64,000 nucleotides of DNA, taken from assembly GCF_000949135.2 (NCBI RefSeq), contig NZ_JTAN02000012.1, forward strand, positions 791,731-855,730. Reading direction: 5' to 3'. The stretch is from Burkholderia sp. USMB20. Its GTDB lineage: Bacteria; Pseudomonadota; Gammaproteobacteria; Burkholderiales; Burkholderiaceae. Positions 48,631 to 56,986 of this stretch are shown one piece after another. A program made the position numbers and the translations under genes. A model generated the notes under the pieces. The model searched no databases. It was not told the DNA's origin and worked only from the letters and a program-made list of their open reading frames with translations. Each line of letters opens with the position of its first letter. The first letter of the stretch is position 1.

Positions 48631-49221
48631 ATGGCCGAACTACCCAATCACGACGCCGCACTGACCGAAACCTGCCTCGAGAGCGAGGCGATTTTCGAAG
48701 GCTCGTTCCTCAAGCTGAAGCGCGATACCGTCCGTCTGCCGGACGGCAAGCAGGCCACGCGCGAATACGTCCAGCACCCGGGCGCGGTGATGGTGATCCC
48801 GCTGTTCGACGACGGTCGCGTGCTGATGGAAAGCCAGTACCGCTATCCGATCGGCAAGGTCATGGCCGAATTCCCGGCCGGCAAGCTGGATCCGAACGAA
48901 GGCGCGCTCGCCTGCGCGGTGCGCGAACTGCGCGAGGAAACCGGCTACACGGCACGCGAATACGTGTTCCTGGCCCGGATTCACCCGATCATTTCCTATT
49001 CGACCGAATTCATCGACCTGTATCTCGCGCGCGGCCTGACGGCCGGCGAGCGCAAGCTCGACGAAGGCGAATTCCTCGAAACCTTCACGGCGACGCTGCC
49101 CGACCTGCAGGAGTGGGTGCGCACGGGCCAGATCACCGACGTGAAGACGATCATCGGCACGATGTGGCTCGACAAGGTGCTGTCCGGCGCCTGGCCGCTG
49201 GGTCCGGTCGAGCAGCCCTGA
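48631..49221 (+). CDS. Nudix hydrolase, ADP-ribose pyrophosphatase type
   Basis: 196 residues with a complete Nudix box G-x5-E-x7-R-E-L-x-E-E-x-G (GKLDPNE through RELREETGY) near residues 87-109. The surrounding EYVQHPGAVMVIPLFDDGRVLMESQYRYPIGKVMAEFPAG is characteristic of ADP-ribose pyrophosphatases, which hydrolyse ADP-ribose to AMP and ribose-5-phosphate. GGAG 10 bases upstream supports ATG 48631. Position after nuo and DUF2818 places NAD(H)-breakdown-product clearance next to NADH oxidation. Confidence 0.92.
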   Translation: MAELPNHDAALTETCLESEAIFEGSFLKLKRDTVRLPDGKQATREYVQHPGAVMVIPLFDDGRVLMESQYRYPIGKVMAEFPAGKLDPNEGALACAVRELREETGYTAREYVFLARIHPIISYSTEFIDLYLARGLTAGERKLDEGEFLETFTATLPDLQEWVRTGQITDVKTIIGTMWLDKVLSGAWPLGPVEQP

Positions 49222-49298
49222 CGACGCGTCAGCGGCGGGTGGGGCGCCGCGTTACAATCGGGTGACGCGGTTGCTGGCCGGCCGCGCGATCCTGGTTT

Positions 49299-49336
49299 AG
49301 CACGATCGTTCACAAAAGCGCGTTTTGCGCTACACT
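49299..49336 (+). promoter_or_regulatory. Promoter with palindromic operator before the acyl-CoA gene set
   Basis: Palindrome AGCACG-AT-CGTTCA (49299-49312, 10 of 12 positions symmetric) overlaps a -35 TTCACA (49309-49314). A 16-base spacer follows and then -10 TACACT (49331-49336), 21 bases before the DUF1178 ATG. The half-site AGCACG recurs at 54992-55005. Confidence 0.6.
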
Positions 49337-49357
49337 CGTCACACGCCCTGATTCAGC

Positions 49358-49780
49358 ATGAAGGTCCTCGATTTACAGTGCCCGCACGGCCATCGGTTCG
49401 AAGGCTGGTTCGCTTCCGCCGATGAGTTCGAAGCGCAGTTGTCCCGCAAGCTGGTCGAATGTCCGGTGTGCGGGACGACCGAGATCAACCGGATGCCGTC
49501 GGCGCCTCGCCTGAACCTGTCGGGCGCGACGCAGGCCCAGCCGGCCGATCCGCGTGCGCTGCAGGCGCAGGTGATGCGCGCGCTGCGCGAGGTGCTGGAG
49601 AAGACCGAGAACGTGGGCGAGCGCTTCGCCGAGGAAGCGCGGCGCATCCATTACAACGAGGCGCCGGCACGCAGCATTCGTGGCGTCACGACGCCGGAGG
49701 ATGCGCAATCCTTGGCCGAAGAAGGCATCGACGTGATGCCGCTGCCGATTCCTGCCGCGCTGAAAGAACCGCTGCAATGA
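49358..49780 (+). CDS. DUF1178 family protein
   Basis: 140 residues. An N-terminal zinc-ribbon-like element is built from CPHGHRFEGWF (Cys8, His10/12) and CPVCGTT (near residues 37-43). The rest is helical, with EVLEKTENVGERFAEEARRIHYNEAPARSIRGVTTPEDA, a stretch strongly conserved in the family. Function unknown. It is first in a plus-strand set with the acyl-CoA dehydrogenase and MaoC genes, 54 bases before the next gene. Confidence 0.88.
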   Translation: MKVLDLQCPHGHRFEGWFASADEFEAQLSRKLVECPVCGTTEINRMPSAPRLNLSGATQAQPADPRALQAQVMRALREVLEKTENVGERFAEEARRIHYNEAPARSIRGVTTPEDAQSLAEEGIDVMPLPIPAALKEPLQ

Positions 49781-49834
49781 CGTATGCAGTGTGTCCTTGG
49801 CGGCCCGGACGGCCGCGGCCAGGAGACACTGCGC

Positions 49835-51031
49835 ATGGATCTGGATTATTCCCCCGCCGACGACGCGTTCCGCGTCGACGTCCGCGCCTGGCTCGAGGCC
49901 AATCTGCCTCACGCACTGCGCGCCAAGGTACTCGATCACAAACGACTCGACCGCGAGGATTTCGCGAGCTGGCACCGGATTCTCGGCCAGCGCGGCTGGT
50001 CCGCGCCCGCGTGGCCGGCCGAATACGGCGGCCCGGACTGGAACGCGACGCAGCGGCACATCTGGGATGAGGAGTGCGCACGCATCGGCGCGCCGACCGT
50101 ACTGCCGTTCGGCGTGTCGATGGTCGCGCCCGTGCTGATGAAATACGGCAGCGAAGCGCAGAAGCGCCATTATCTGCCGCGCATTCTCGACGGCACCGAC
50201 TGGTGGTGCCAGGGCTATTCGGAGCCGGGCTCCGGGTCGGACCTCGCATCGCTGCGCACGCGCGCCGAACGCCACGGCGATCACTACGTCGTCAACGGCC
50301 AGAAGACCTGGACGACACTCGGCCAGTATGCGGACATGATGTTCTGTCTCGTGCGCACCGATCCGGCGGCGAAGAAGCAGGAGGGCATCTCGTTCCTGCT
50401 GATCGACATGAAGACGCCCGGCATCACCGTGCGTCCGATCATCACGCTCGACGAGGATCACGAAGTCAACGAAGTGTTCTTCGAGGACGTGAAGGTGCCC
50501 GTCGAGAATCTCGTCGGCGATGAAAACCGCGGCTGGACCTACGCGAAATACCTGTTGGGCCACGAGCGCACCGGCATTGCACGCGTCGGCGCGTCGAAGC
50601 GCGAGCTCGCATTCCTGAAGCGCGTGGCATCGAACCAGCGCAAGAACGGCAAGCCGTTGCTCGCCGATCCCGTGTTCGCCGCGAAGGTCGCGGCGCTCGA
50701 GGTCGAGCTGATGGCGCTCGAGGTGACGGTGCTGCGCGTCGTGAGCCGCGAGACGAGCGGCAAGGGGCCGGGCCCCGAGGCATCGATGCTGAAGATCAAG
50801 GGCACCGAGGTGCAGCAGGCGCTCACCGAGCTGATGTTCGAGGCGATCGGGCCGCTCGCCGCGCCGTTCGATGTCCCGTTCCTCGAGGGCGAGCGCGAAC
50901 ACAGCAGCGCGGGCGACGACGATGCGGCGCCGCTCGCCGCGTACTACTTCAATTACCGGAAGACGTCGATCTACGGTGGTTCGAACGAGATTCAGAAGAA
51001 CATCATCGCGCAGATGATCCTGGGGCTGTGA
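49835..51031 (+). CDS. Acyl-CoA dehydrogenase
   Basis: 398 residues. The N-terminal helical domain (1-120) is followed by the flavin/substrate motif CQGYSEPGSGSDLASLRTRA and NGQKTWTTLGQYADMMF. The C-terminal domain has GASKRELAFL and ends IYGGSNEIQKNIIAQMILGL, the FAD-binding signature. It oxidises acyl-CoA to enoyl-CoA with electrons to ETF. AGGAG 8-12 bases upstream fixes ATG 49835. Paired with a second, diverged acyl-CoA dehydrogenase, like the heteromeric FadE pairs of actinobacterial steroid degradation; whether these form a complex is unknown. Confidence 0.93.
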   Translation: MDLDYSPADDAFRVDVRAWLEANLPHALRAKVLDHKRLDREDFASWHRILGQRGWSAPAWPAEYGGPDWNATQRHIWDEECARIGAPTVLPFGVSMVAPVLMKYGSEAQKRHYLPRILDGTDWWCQGYSEPGSGSDLASLRTRAERHGDHYVVNGQKTWTTLGQYADMMFCLVRTDPAAKKQEGISFLLIDMKTPGITVRPIITLDEDHEVNEVFFEDVKVPVENLVGDENRGWTYAKYLLGHERTGIARVGASKRELAFLKRVASNQRKNGKPLLADPVFAAKVAALEVELMALEVTVLRVVSRETSGKGPGPEASMLKIKGTEVQQALTELMFEAIGPLAAPFDVPFLEGEREHSSAGDDDAAPLAAYYFNYRKTSIYGGSNEIQKNIIAQMILGL

Positions 51032-51050
51032 TCAGGGAACGGAGACAACC

Positions 51051-52184
51051 ATGGATTTCAGCTTTACCGATGAGCAGCAACAGTTCGCCGACGCGCTGCG
51101 CCGTTATCTCGGCGAGCAATACGGTTTCGACGCGCGCCAGGCCATCGTGCGCAGCGAGGCGGGCGTGTCGGACGCACAATGGAGCGCATTCGCGGAGTTG
51201 GGCCTGACCGCGCTGCCCGTGCCGGACGCACAGGGCGGATTCGGCGGCGGCCCGGTCGACATGCTGGTCGCGATGCAGGAGCTCGGCCGCGCACTCGTGG
51301 TCGAGCCGTATTGGGCGACGGCGGTCGGTATCGAGGCGCTGCGCATCGCCGGGTCCGGCACGGGCGACGATGCCGCGCTGCTGGAAGCGATCGCACAAGG
51401 GCAGAAGCGCGTTGCCGTTGCATTCCACGAACCGCGGGCGCGCTACGACCTGTACGAACTCGAAACGCATGCGCGCGAGCAGGGCGGCACGTACCGGCTG
51501 ACCGGCATCAAGTCGATCGTTCAGCACGGCGCACAGGCCCATGTGTGGATCGTGCCCGCGCGCGTCGACGGCGGCGGCATCGGCCTGTTCGTCGTCGATC
51601 GCGATGCCGCGGGCGTGAAGCTCGTCGACTACCGGACGATCGACGGCCAGCGCGCCGCGACGATCGAGTTCAAGGAAACGCCCGCGCGGCAGTTGACGGG
51701 CGGCGCACGCGATGCGGCCGCACTCGAGCAGATTGCCGATTACGCGACCTTCCTGCTCTGCGCGGAAGCGGTCGGCGCACTCGACGAACTGAACCGCGCG
51801 ACGGTCGAATACACGAAGACGCGCGAACAGTTCGGCGTGCCGATCGCGCGCTTCCAGGCGCTGCAGCACCGGATGGTCGACATGCTGATTCACGCGGAGC
51901 AGGCGCGCTCGCTGACTTACCTGGCCGCCGTGCGTTACGCGGGCGGCGACGCCGACGCGCGGCGCAAGGCGGTGTCGGCCGCGAAGGCGCGGGTCGGCGC
52001 GGCCGCGCGCTTCGTCGGCCAGCAGGCCGTGCAACTGCACGGCGGCATGGGTGTGACCAACGAGGTCGCCGCCGCACACCTGTTCAAGCGGCTGTCGATC
52101 ATCGAGACGACCCTCGGCGACACCGATCATCACCTTGCGCGCATCGCGGCCCTGCCGGATTTCGCGCAGACCGACGCGGCATGA
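51051..52184 (+). CDS. Acyl-CoA dehydrogenase, second subunit-like paralogue
   Basis: 377 residues. Starts FSFTDEQQQFADALRRYLGE; the middle domain is less conserved than in the upstream paralogue (TGIKSIVQHGAQAHVWIVPARV replaces the usual NGxK motif, and there is no clear CxTEPxxGSD). The C-terminal part has TREQFGVPIARFQALQHRMVDMLIH and QAVQLHGGMGVTNE, typical ACAD elements. The weak flavin/substrate motif suggests a partner subunit of the upstream dehydrogenase rather than an independent enzyme. Nineteen bases separate them. Confidence 0.9.
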   Translation: MDFSFTDEQQQFADALRRYLGEQYGFDARQAIVRSEAGVSDAQWSAFAELGLTALPVPDAQGGFGGGPVDMLVAMQELGRALVVEPYWATAVGIEALRIAGSGTGDDAALLEAIAQGQKRVAVAFHEPRARYDLYELETHAREQGGTYRLTGIKSIVQHGAQAHVWIVPARVDGGGIGLFVVDRDAAGVKLVDYRTIDGQRAATIEFKETPARQLTGGARDAAALEQIADYATFLLCAEAVGALDELNRATVEYTKTREQFGVPIARFQALQHRMVDMLIHAEQARSLTYLAAVRYAGGDADARRKAVSAAKARVGAAARFVGQQAVQLHGGMGVTNEVAAAHLFKRLSIIETTLGDTDHHLARIAALPDFAQTDAA

Positions 52185-52218
52185 CGGCGACGCGCGAGCG
52201 CGCTACAGGAGATAGACA

Positions 52219-52680
52219 GTGGGTATCAGTTACGAAGATCTGGAAGTCGGCAGTACGACCGAAATCGGCCGCTATACGTTCGAACCGGACGACATCAAGG
52301 CGTTCGCGCAACGCTACGATCCGCAGCCGTTCCACCTCGACGAGGAAGCCGGCAAGGCCTCGCCGTTCGGTGGACTGGTCGCGAGCGGCTGGCATACGTG
52401 TTCGGTGTTCATGAGCCTGCTCATCAAGAAGCTCGGGCCGGATTCGACCAGCATGGGCTCGCCCGGCATCGATTCGATCCGCTGGCTCAAGCCCGTGCGT
52501 GCCGGCGACACGATCACGATGTACCAGAAGGTCCACGACAAGCGCGTGTCGGCGAGCAAGCCCGATCGCGGCATCGTGTCGACGGAGTGGATCGGCCTCA
52601 ACGGTGCCGGCGACACGGTGATCACCGTGCATACCAAGGTGATCTTCGGGCTGCGCCACCCGCAAGGAGCGGGTGCATGA
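52219..52680 (+). CDS. MaoC-type hot-dog dehydratase
   Basis: 153 residues, starting at GTG 52219 after AGGAGATAGACA. The hydratase motif is D34-x4-H39 (YDPQPFHLDEEAG) followed by SPFGGLVASGWHTCSVFMSLL. Such proteins hydrate enoyl-CoA to (R)-3-hydroxyacyl-CoA or act on related thioesters. It overlaps the second MaoC gene by four bases. Confidence 0.92.
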   Translation: MGISYEDLEVGSTTEIGRYTFEPDDIKAFAQRYDPQPFHLDEEAGKASPFGGLVASGWHTCSVFMSLLIKKLGPDSTSMGSPGIDSIRWLKPVRAGDTITMYQKVHDKRVSASKPDRGIVSTEWIGLNGAGDTVITVHTKVIFGLRHPQGAGA

Positions 52681-53153
52681 CGGACGTGACATTGCCGCTG
52701 ATCGCGTCGACGCAAGCGTTGCTCGAGCGAGTCGGCGCGGAACCGCTCGCGAGCGGCTGGGTCGAGATCGACCAGCGCCGGGTCGACGGGTTCGCCGACG
52801 CGACCGGCGATCACCAGTGGATTCACGTCGATCCCGAGCGTGCGCGGCGCGAGTCGCCGTTCGGCGGCCCGATCGCGCACGGCTTCCTGACGCTGTCGCT
52901 GATTCCCGCGCTGATGACCGATGCGATGCGCTTCGAGCAGAAGATGGGCGTGAACTACGGACTGAACCGCGTGCGGTTCCTGAAGCCGGTGCCGGTCGGC
53001 GCACGCGTGCGCGCGCTGTTCGCGGTGAAGGAAGCCGCGCAGGCCGCGCGGGGCGGCGTGCAGGTGACGTGGTCGGTGTCGATGCAGGTCGAGCGTCCGG
53101 ATGCGCCGTTGCCCGTTTGTTCGGCGGAATTCATTACGCTGCACTACTTCTGA
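52677..53153 (+). CDS. MaoC-type (R)-specific enoyl-CoA hydratase
   Basis: 158 residues with the motif D45-x4-H50 (ATGDHQWIHVD) and ESPFGGPIAHGFLTLSLIPALM, the standard (R)-hydratase site. The start overlaps the previous MaoC stop as ATGA. With the two acyl-CoA dehydrogenases upstream it would carry out the second step of an acyl-CoA oxidation. No thiolase or hydroxyacyl-CoA dehydrogenase is in the cluster, so the pathway is incomplete locally. Confidence 0.93.
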   Translation: MTDVTLPLIASTQALLERVGAEPLASGWVEIDQRRVDGFADATGDHQWIHVDPERARRESPFGGPIAHGFLTLSLIPALMTDAMRFEQKMGVNYGLNRVRFLKPVPVGARVRALFAVKEAAQAARGGVQVTWSVSMQVERPDAPLPVCSAEFITLHYF

Positions 53154-53204
53154 TGCGCGCGGCGGCAGCGACGGATGCCGCTGCGTCGCACGGCGCGCGG
53201 TGCT

Positions 53205-53897
53205 TCAGTGCTTCGCGTATTGCGTCGCGCCGAACAGCATCTCGCGTGCCTTGTCGTCCTGCAGCGGCTTGCGCAGCGACGCGAGTACTTCGACGCCTCG
53301 CTGCACGGCGGCACGCGCGGCAATGGCTTCATGCCAGCGCTTCACGTTCGGCAGTTCGTCGAGCACGATGCCCTGGTTTTGCCACGAACGCGTCCACGGG
53401 AACGTCGCAATGTCCGCGATCGTGTACGTGTCGCCCGCGAGATAGGCGGATTCGCCGAGGCGCTTTTCCATCACGTTGTACAGGCGCTTCGCTTCGTTCG
53501 TGTAGCGATTGACCGCGTACTCGATCTGCTCCGGCGCATACAGCCGGAAGTGATGCGCCTGGCCGAGCATCGGGCCGACGCCGCCCATCTGGAACATCAG
53601 CCATTCGAGCGTCGCGTAGCGCGCGGCCGGCTCGGTCGGCAGGAACTTGCCGGTCTTTTCCGCCAGGTAAACGAGGATCGCGCCGGATTCGAACAGCGAG
53701 ATCGGCTTGCCGCCGGGGCCGTCCGCGTCGACGATCGCGGGGATCTTGTTGTTCGGGCTGATCTTCAGGAATTCGGGCTCGAACTGGTCGCCCGCACCGA
53801 TATCGACCGGATGCGCACGATACGCGAGGCCTGTTTCCTCGAGCATGATGTGTACCTTGTGGCCGTTCGGGGTCGCCCAGCTGTAGACGTCGATCAT
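53205..53897 (-). CDS. Glutathione S-transferase (Nu class / YfcG-like)
   Basis: 230 residues. Thioredoxin-like N-terminal domain with SWATPNGHKVHIMLEETGL and the glutathione-binding SPNNKIPAIVDADG and ESGAILVYLAEKTG. The C-terminal helical domain has YTIADIATFPWTRSW. Thr/Asn near residue 9-11 replace catalytic Ser/Tyr, as in YfcG-type enzymes with disulfide reductase activity. AAAGGAG six bases upstream of ATG 53897 makes this start secure. It is convergent with the MaoC operon. Confidence 0.92.
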   Translation of the reverse strand: MIDVYSWATPNGHKVHIMLEETGLAYRAHPVDIGAGDQFEPEFLKISPNNKIPAIVDADGPGGKPISLFESGAILVYLAEKTGKFLPTEPAARYATLEWLMFQMGGVGPMLGQAHHFRLYAPEQIEYAVNRYTNEAKRLYNVMEKRLGESAYLAGDTYTIADIATFPWTRSWQNQGIVLDELPNVKRWHEAIAARAAVQRGVEVLASLRKPLQDDKAREMLFGATQYAKH

Positions 53898-54071
53898 CGT
53901 CAACTCCTTTATTGCATGCGCGAAAACGGCGCCGACAGGGCGCCGCGACAGGCGGTCATTAGAGCATGGATCGATGCGGGCTGCAGGCGACGGCAACGTG
54001 CGGCCACGCGCCTGCGCGCGCGTGTCGCCGAGGCAGCGGAACCGGCGTTCGAGCGGTGGCCGCGAGCCGGA

Positions 54072-54863
54072 TCAGCGCTTGTAGCGCGGCTGGCGTTTCT
54101 CGAGGAATGCGGTAATGCCTTCGAACGCGTCCGCGTGATGCAGTGACGCGACGAAGTGATCGCGCTCGGTGCCGAGGTGCGCATCGAGCGGCTGCGCGGT
54201 CGCATCGTCGAGCAATGACTTGATGCGTGTCAGCGCGTTCGGCGAGATGCCGGCAAGCGAGTCGGCCCACGCGAGTGCGTCGGACAGCACGGCACCGGGC
54301 GCGGCGAGCCGGTTGACGACGCCGAGCGCATGCAGGCGTTCGGCCGCGACAGGCTTGCCCTCGAACAGGATTTCGGCGGCGAGCGCACGCGGCAGCGCAC
54401 GTGCGAGGAACCACGAGCCGCCGCCGTCGGGCGTGAGGCCGACGCGTGCGTACGACATCACGAACTTCGCATCGTGCGCGGCAACGATCAGGTCGCACGC
54501 GAGCGCGAGCGAGAAGCCCGCGCCGGCCGCGGCGCCTTCGACGGCCGCGATCACGGGCTTCGTCGTTGCGCGCAGCGCCGTGATCCACGCGCCGAGCTGA
54601 TCGATGCTGTCGGCCTGGTAGGACGGATCCTTCGAGCGGTTGTCGAGCAGCCGGTTCAGGTTGCCGCCCGCGCAAAAGAAGCGATCGGCCCCCGTGAGCA
54701 CGACCGCGCGAATCGCGGGATCGCGCTCGGCGGTGGCGAGCGCTTCGACGCCGGCCGCATACATGTCGGGATGCAGCGCGTTGCGCGCGCCGGGATTGGA
54801 CAGCGTGAGGACGAGCGTCGATTCGCTTTCGGGCGGACGCGAGGCCAGCAGTTCAGCACTCAT
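54072..54863 (-). CDS. Enoyl-CoA hydratase/isomerase
   Basis: 263 residues, crotonase fold. Oxyanion-hole segments are GADRFFCAGGNL (about 66-77) and EGAAAGAGFSLALACD (about 108-123). The catalytic acidic position reads GLTPDGGGSWF, with Asp as in PaaG-type isomerases, rather than the Glu pair of classical hydratases. ATG 54863 (MSAELL) was chosen over ATG 54905. The substrate is uncertain; paa-type or fatty acyl-CoA isomerisation are both possible. Confidence 0.92.
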   Translation of the reverse strand: MSAELLASRPPESESTLVLTLSNPGARNALHPDMYAAGVEALATAERDPAIRAVVLTGADRFFCAGGNLNRLLDNRSKDPSYQADSIDQLGAWITALRATTKPVIAAVEGAAAGAGFSLALACDLIVAAHDAKFVMSYARVGLTPDGGGSWFLARALPRALAAEILFEGKPVAAERLHALGVVNRLAAPGAVLSDALAWADSLAGISPNALTRIKSLLDDATAQPLDAHLGTERDHFVASLHHADAFEGITAFLEKRQPRYKR

Positions 54864-54991
54864 GCGAGTGTGTCTCCATCGAATGGCGGGGTTGCGGCGT
54901 CGCATGTTGTGCGGGCTTGCGCGCCTACCCGTGAGGATGATGCCGCAGCGGATGTATCGTTGTCTTGACGGACGCGAAACTGCTTTAGACT

Positions 54992-55005
54992 AGCACGAAC
55001 GTGCT
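54992..55005. promoter_or_regulatory. Perfect palindrome between enoyl-CoA hydratase and GST genes
   Basis: AGCACG-AA-CGTGCT, a perfect 12-of-12 inverted repeat. It directly follows a possible promoter for the GST gene (TTGACG 54965-54970, TAGACT 54986-54991, a short 15-base spacer). It is near-identical to the site at 49299-49312, which suggests one regulator of acyl-CoA-related genes. Confidence 0.6.
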
Positions 55006-55074
55006 TTTCAGCGCGACGCATCCCGATGCGGCCGGCATCACTGCGGCCGCGCCTCAGCAACGAAGGAGACTCCG

Positions 55075-55731
55075 ATGCTACAGCTGTGCGGTATTCCGTT
55101 GTCCAACTATTACAACAAGGTGAAGTTTGTCCTGCTCGAGCATGGCATCCCGTTCGAGGAATCGGCATGCGGTCTGCCGATCAACGATCCGGCACTGCTT
55201 GCCGATTCGCCGCTCGGCAAGATTCCGTTCCTGAAGACGGAAGAGGGCGCGCTGTTCGAGTCGCAGGTGATCATCGAGTATCTGGCGGCGCGTTATCCCG
55301 ACAAGGCCATTTTCCCGGCCGGGCCGTTCGCGGCCGCGAAGGTGCGCGAACTCGTCGAGACGCTCGAGCTGTATCTCGAATGGACCGCGCGCGAGGTCTA
55401 TACGGAAGCGTTTTTCGGCGGCAAGGTCAGCGACGGGATGAAGGCGCACGTCGAGAAGCGCCTGCCGCGCGCGATCGATGCGTTCAAGCGGATGACGCAG
55501 TTCTCGCCGTACGTGCTCGGTGACACGTTCGGTCTTGCGGACATTGCGGCAGCGATCCATCTGCCGGTGATCGGGATGGCGACGAAGGCCGTCTTCGGCC
55601 GCGATTTCCTGCTCGACGCCGGCATCGACTGGAAGGCGCACGTGAAGCTGGTCGGCGAGCGGCCGGCCGCGCAGCGCGTGGCGGCCGATCGCAAAGCCTA
55701 CGTCGAGGCGGCGAGCGCCGCGCGTTCGTAA
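55075..55731 (+). CDS. Glutathione S-transferase family protein
   Basis: 218 residues. N-terminal thioredoxin-like domain (LCGIPLSNYYNKVKFVLLEHGIPFEE, SPLGKIPFLKTEEGALFESQVIIEYL) and an all-helical C-terminal domain with YVLGDTFGLADIAAAIHL. The Ser in PLSNYYNK is the likely glutathione-activating residue. CGAAGGAGACTCC precedes ATG 55075. Function beyond glutathione conjugation is not evident. Confidence 0.92.
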   Translation: MLQLCGIPLSNYYNKVKFVLLEHGIPFEESACGLPINDPALLADSPLGKIPFLKTEEGALFESQVIIEYLAARYPDKAIFPAGPFAAAKVRELVETLELYLEWTAREVYTEAFFGGKVSDGMKAHVEKRLPRAIDAFKRMTQFSPYVLGDTFGLADIAAAIHLPVIGMATKAVFGRDFLLDAGIDWKAHVKLVGERPAAQRVAADRKAYVEAASAARS

Positions 55732-55780
55732 GCGCGGTGCAGGCGCGGTGTCGTACCGCGCCCGGCCGCCGAGGCAAGCC

Positions 55781-56953
55781 TTACAGGCGCGCGAGCCGTT
55801 CGAGTGCGGATGCGAGCGTGCTTTCCTGCTTTGCAAAGCAGAAGCGCACGACGCCCGACTCGTGCGGCTCGTGGTAGAACGCCGACACCGGAATCGCCGC
55901 CACGCCGATCTCCGACGTGAGCCACTTCGAGAATTCCGCTTCGGGCAGATCGCTGATCGCCGAATAGTCGACGCACTGGAAGTACGTGCCGGTGCACGGC
56001 AGCAGTTTGAAGCGCGTGCGCTCGAGGCCGGCGCGGAAGAAGTCGCGCTTGTTCTGGTAGAAGCCGGCCAGCGTCAGGTACGGCGCCGGATCGCGCAGGT
56101 AGTCGGCGAGCCCGATCTGCATCGGCGTGTTCACCGTGAACACGTTGAACTGATGGACCTTGCGGAACTCCGCGGTCAGCGCGGCAGGCGCCGCGACGTA
56201 GCCGACCTTCCAGCCCGTCACGTGGTAGGTCTTCCCGAAGCTCGACACGATGAAGCTGCGCGCGGCCAGGTCCGGGTAGCGTGCGACGCTCTCGTGCCGC
56301 GCGCCGTCGTAGACCATGTGTTCGTACACTTCGTCCGACAGGATCAGCACGTTGGTGCCGCGCACGATCTCCTCGAGCCTGCGCATGTCGGCCTCGCGCC
56401 ACACGGTGCCGGTCGGGTTGTGCGGCGTGTTGATCATGATCATCCGCGTCTTCGGCGTGATCGCGGCGGCCAGGCGATCGAACGGGATCGCATAGTCGGG
56501 CGCTTCCAGCGTGACGAACACGGGTTTGCCGCCGGCCAGTTCGATCGAAGGCAGATAGCTGTCGTAGGTCGGTTCGACGACGATCACTTCGTCGCCGGGA
56601 TGCACCGCGCACAGGATCGCCGTCAGCAGGGCCTGCGTCGCGCCGGCCGTGACCGTGATCTCGGTGGCCGGATCGTAGCGCCGGCCGTAGACCTGCGCGA
56701 TCTTGTCGGCGATCGCATCGCGCAACGGCGCGACGCCGGCCATCGGCGGATACTGGTTGTGACCGTTGCGCATCGCGGCCGCGACCGCGTCGACGATGCG
56801 CGGGTCGCAGTCGAAATCCGGGAAGCCCTGGCCGAGGTTCACGGCGCCTTTCTCGGCGGCGAGCGCGCTCATCACCGTGAAGATCGTCGTGCCGACGTTC
56901 GGCAGGCGCGAGGGGAAAACGGGAGTCGTAGGCATGTCGGTAGGAGCGTTCAT
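55781..56953 (-). CDS. PLP-dependent aminotransferase (class I, MtnE/YbdL-like)
   Basis: 390 residues of fold type I. The substrate and cofactor motifs are NLGQGFPDFDCDP, NTPHNPTGTVW (about 175-185), SDEVYEHMVYDG, and the Schiff-base Lys241 in SSFGKTYHVTGWKVGY. The order matches methionine/glutamine transaminases (YbdL, kynurenine aminotransferase-like). It probably transfers the amino group from methionine or aromatic amino acids to a 2-oxo acid. Standalone gene convergent with the GST gene at 55075. Confidence 0.92.
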   Translation of the reverse strand: MNAPTDMPTTPVFPSRLPNVGTTIFTVMSALAAEKGAVNLGQGFPDFDCDPRIVDAVAAAMRNGHNQYPPMAGVAPLRDAIADKIAQVYGRRYDPATEITVTAGATQALLTAILCAVHPGDEVIVVEPTYDSYLPSIELAGGKPVFVTLEAPDYAIPFDRLAAAITPKTRMIMINTPHNPTGTVWREADMRRLEEIVRGTNVLILSDEVYEHMVYDGARHESVARYPDLAARSFIVSSFGKTYHVTGWKVGYVAAPAALTAEFRKVHQFNVFTVNTPMQIGLADYLRDPAPYLTLAGFYQNKRDFFRAGLERTRFKLLPCTGTYFQCVDYSAISDLPEAEFSKWLTSEIGVAAIPVSAFYHEPHESGVVRFCFAKQESTLASALERLARL

Positions 56954-56986
56954 CGATACGGTCGCAAGCGGGTGGCGCCGGGCTCG

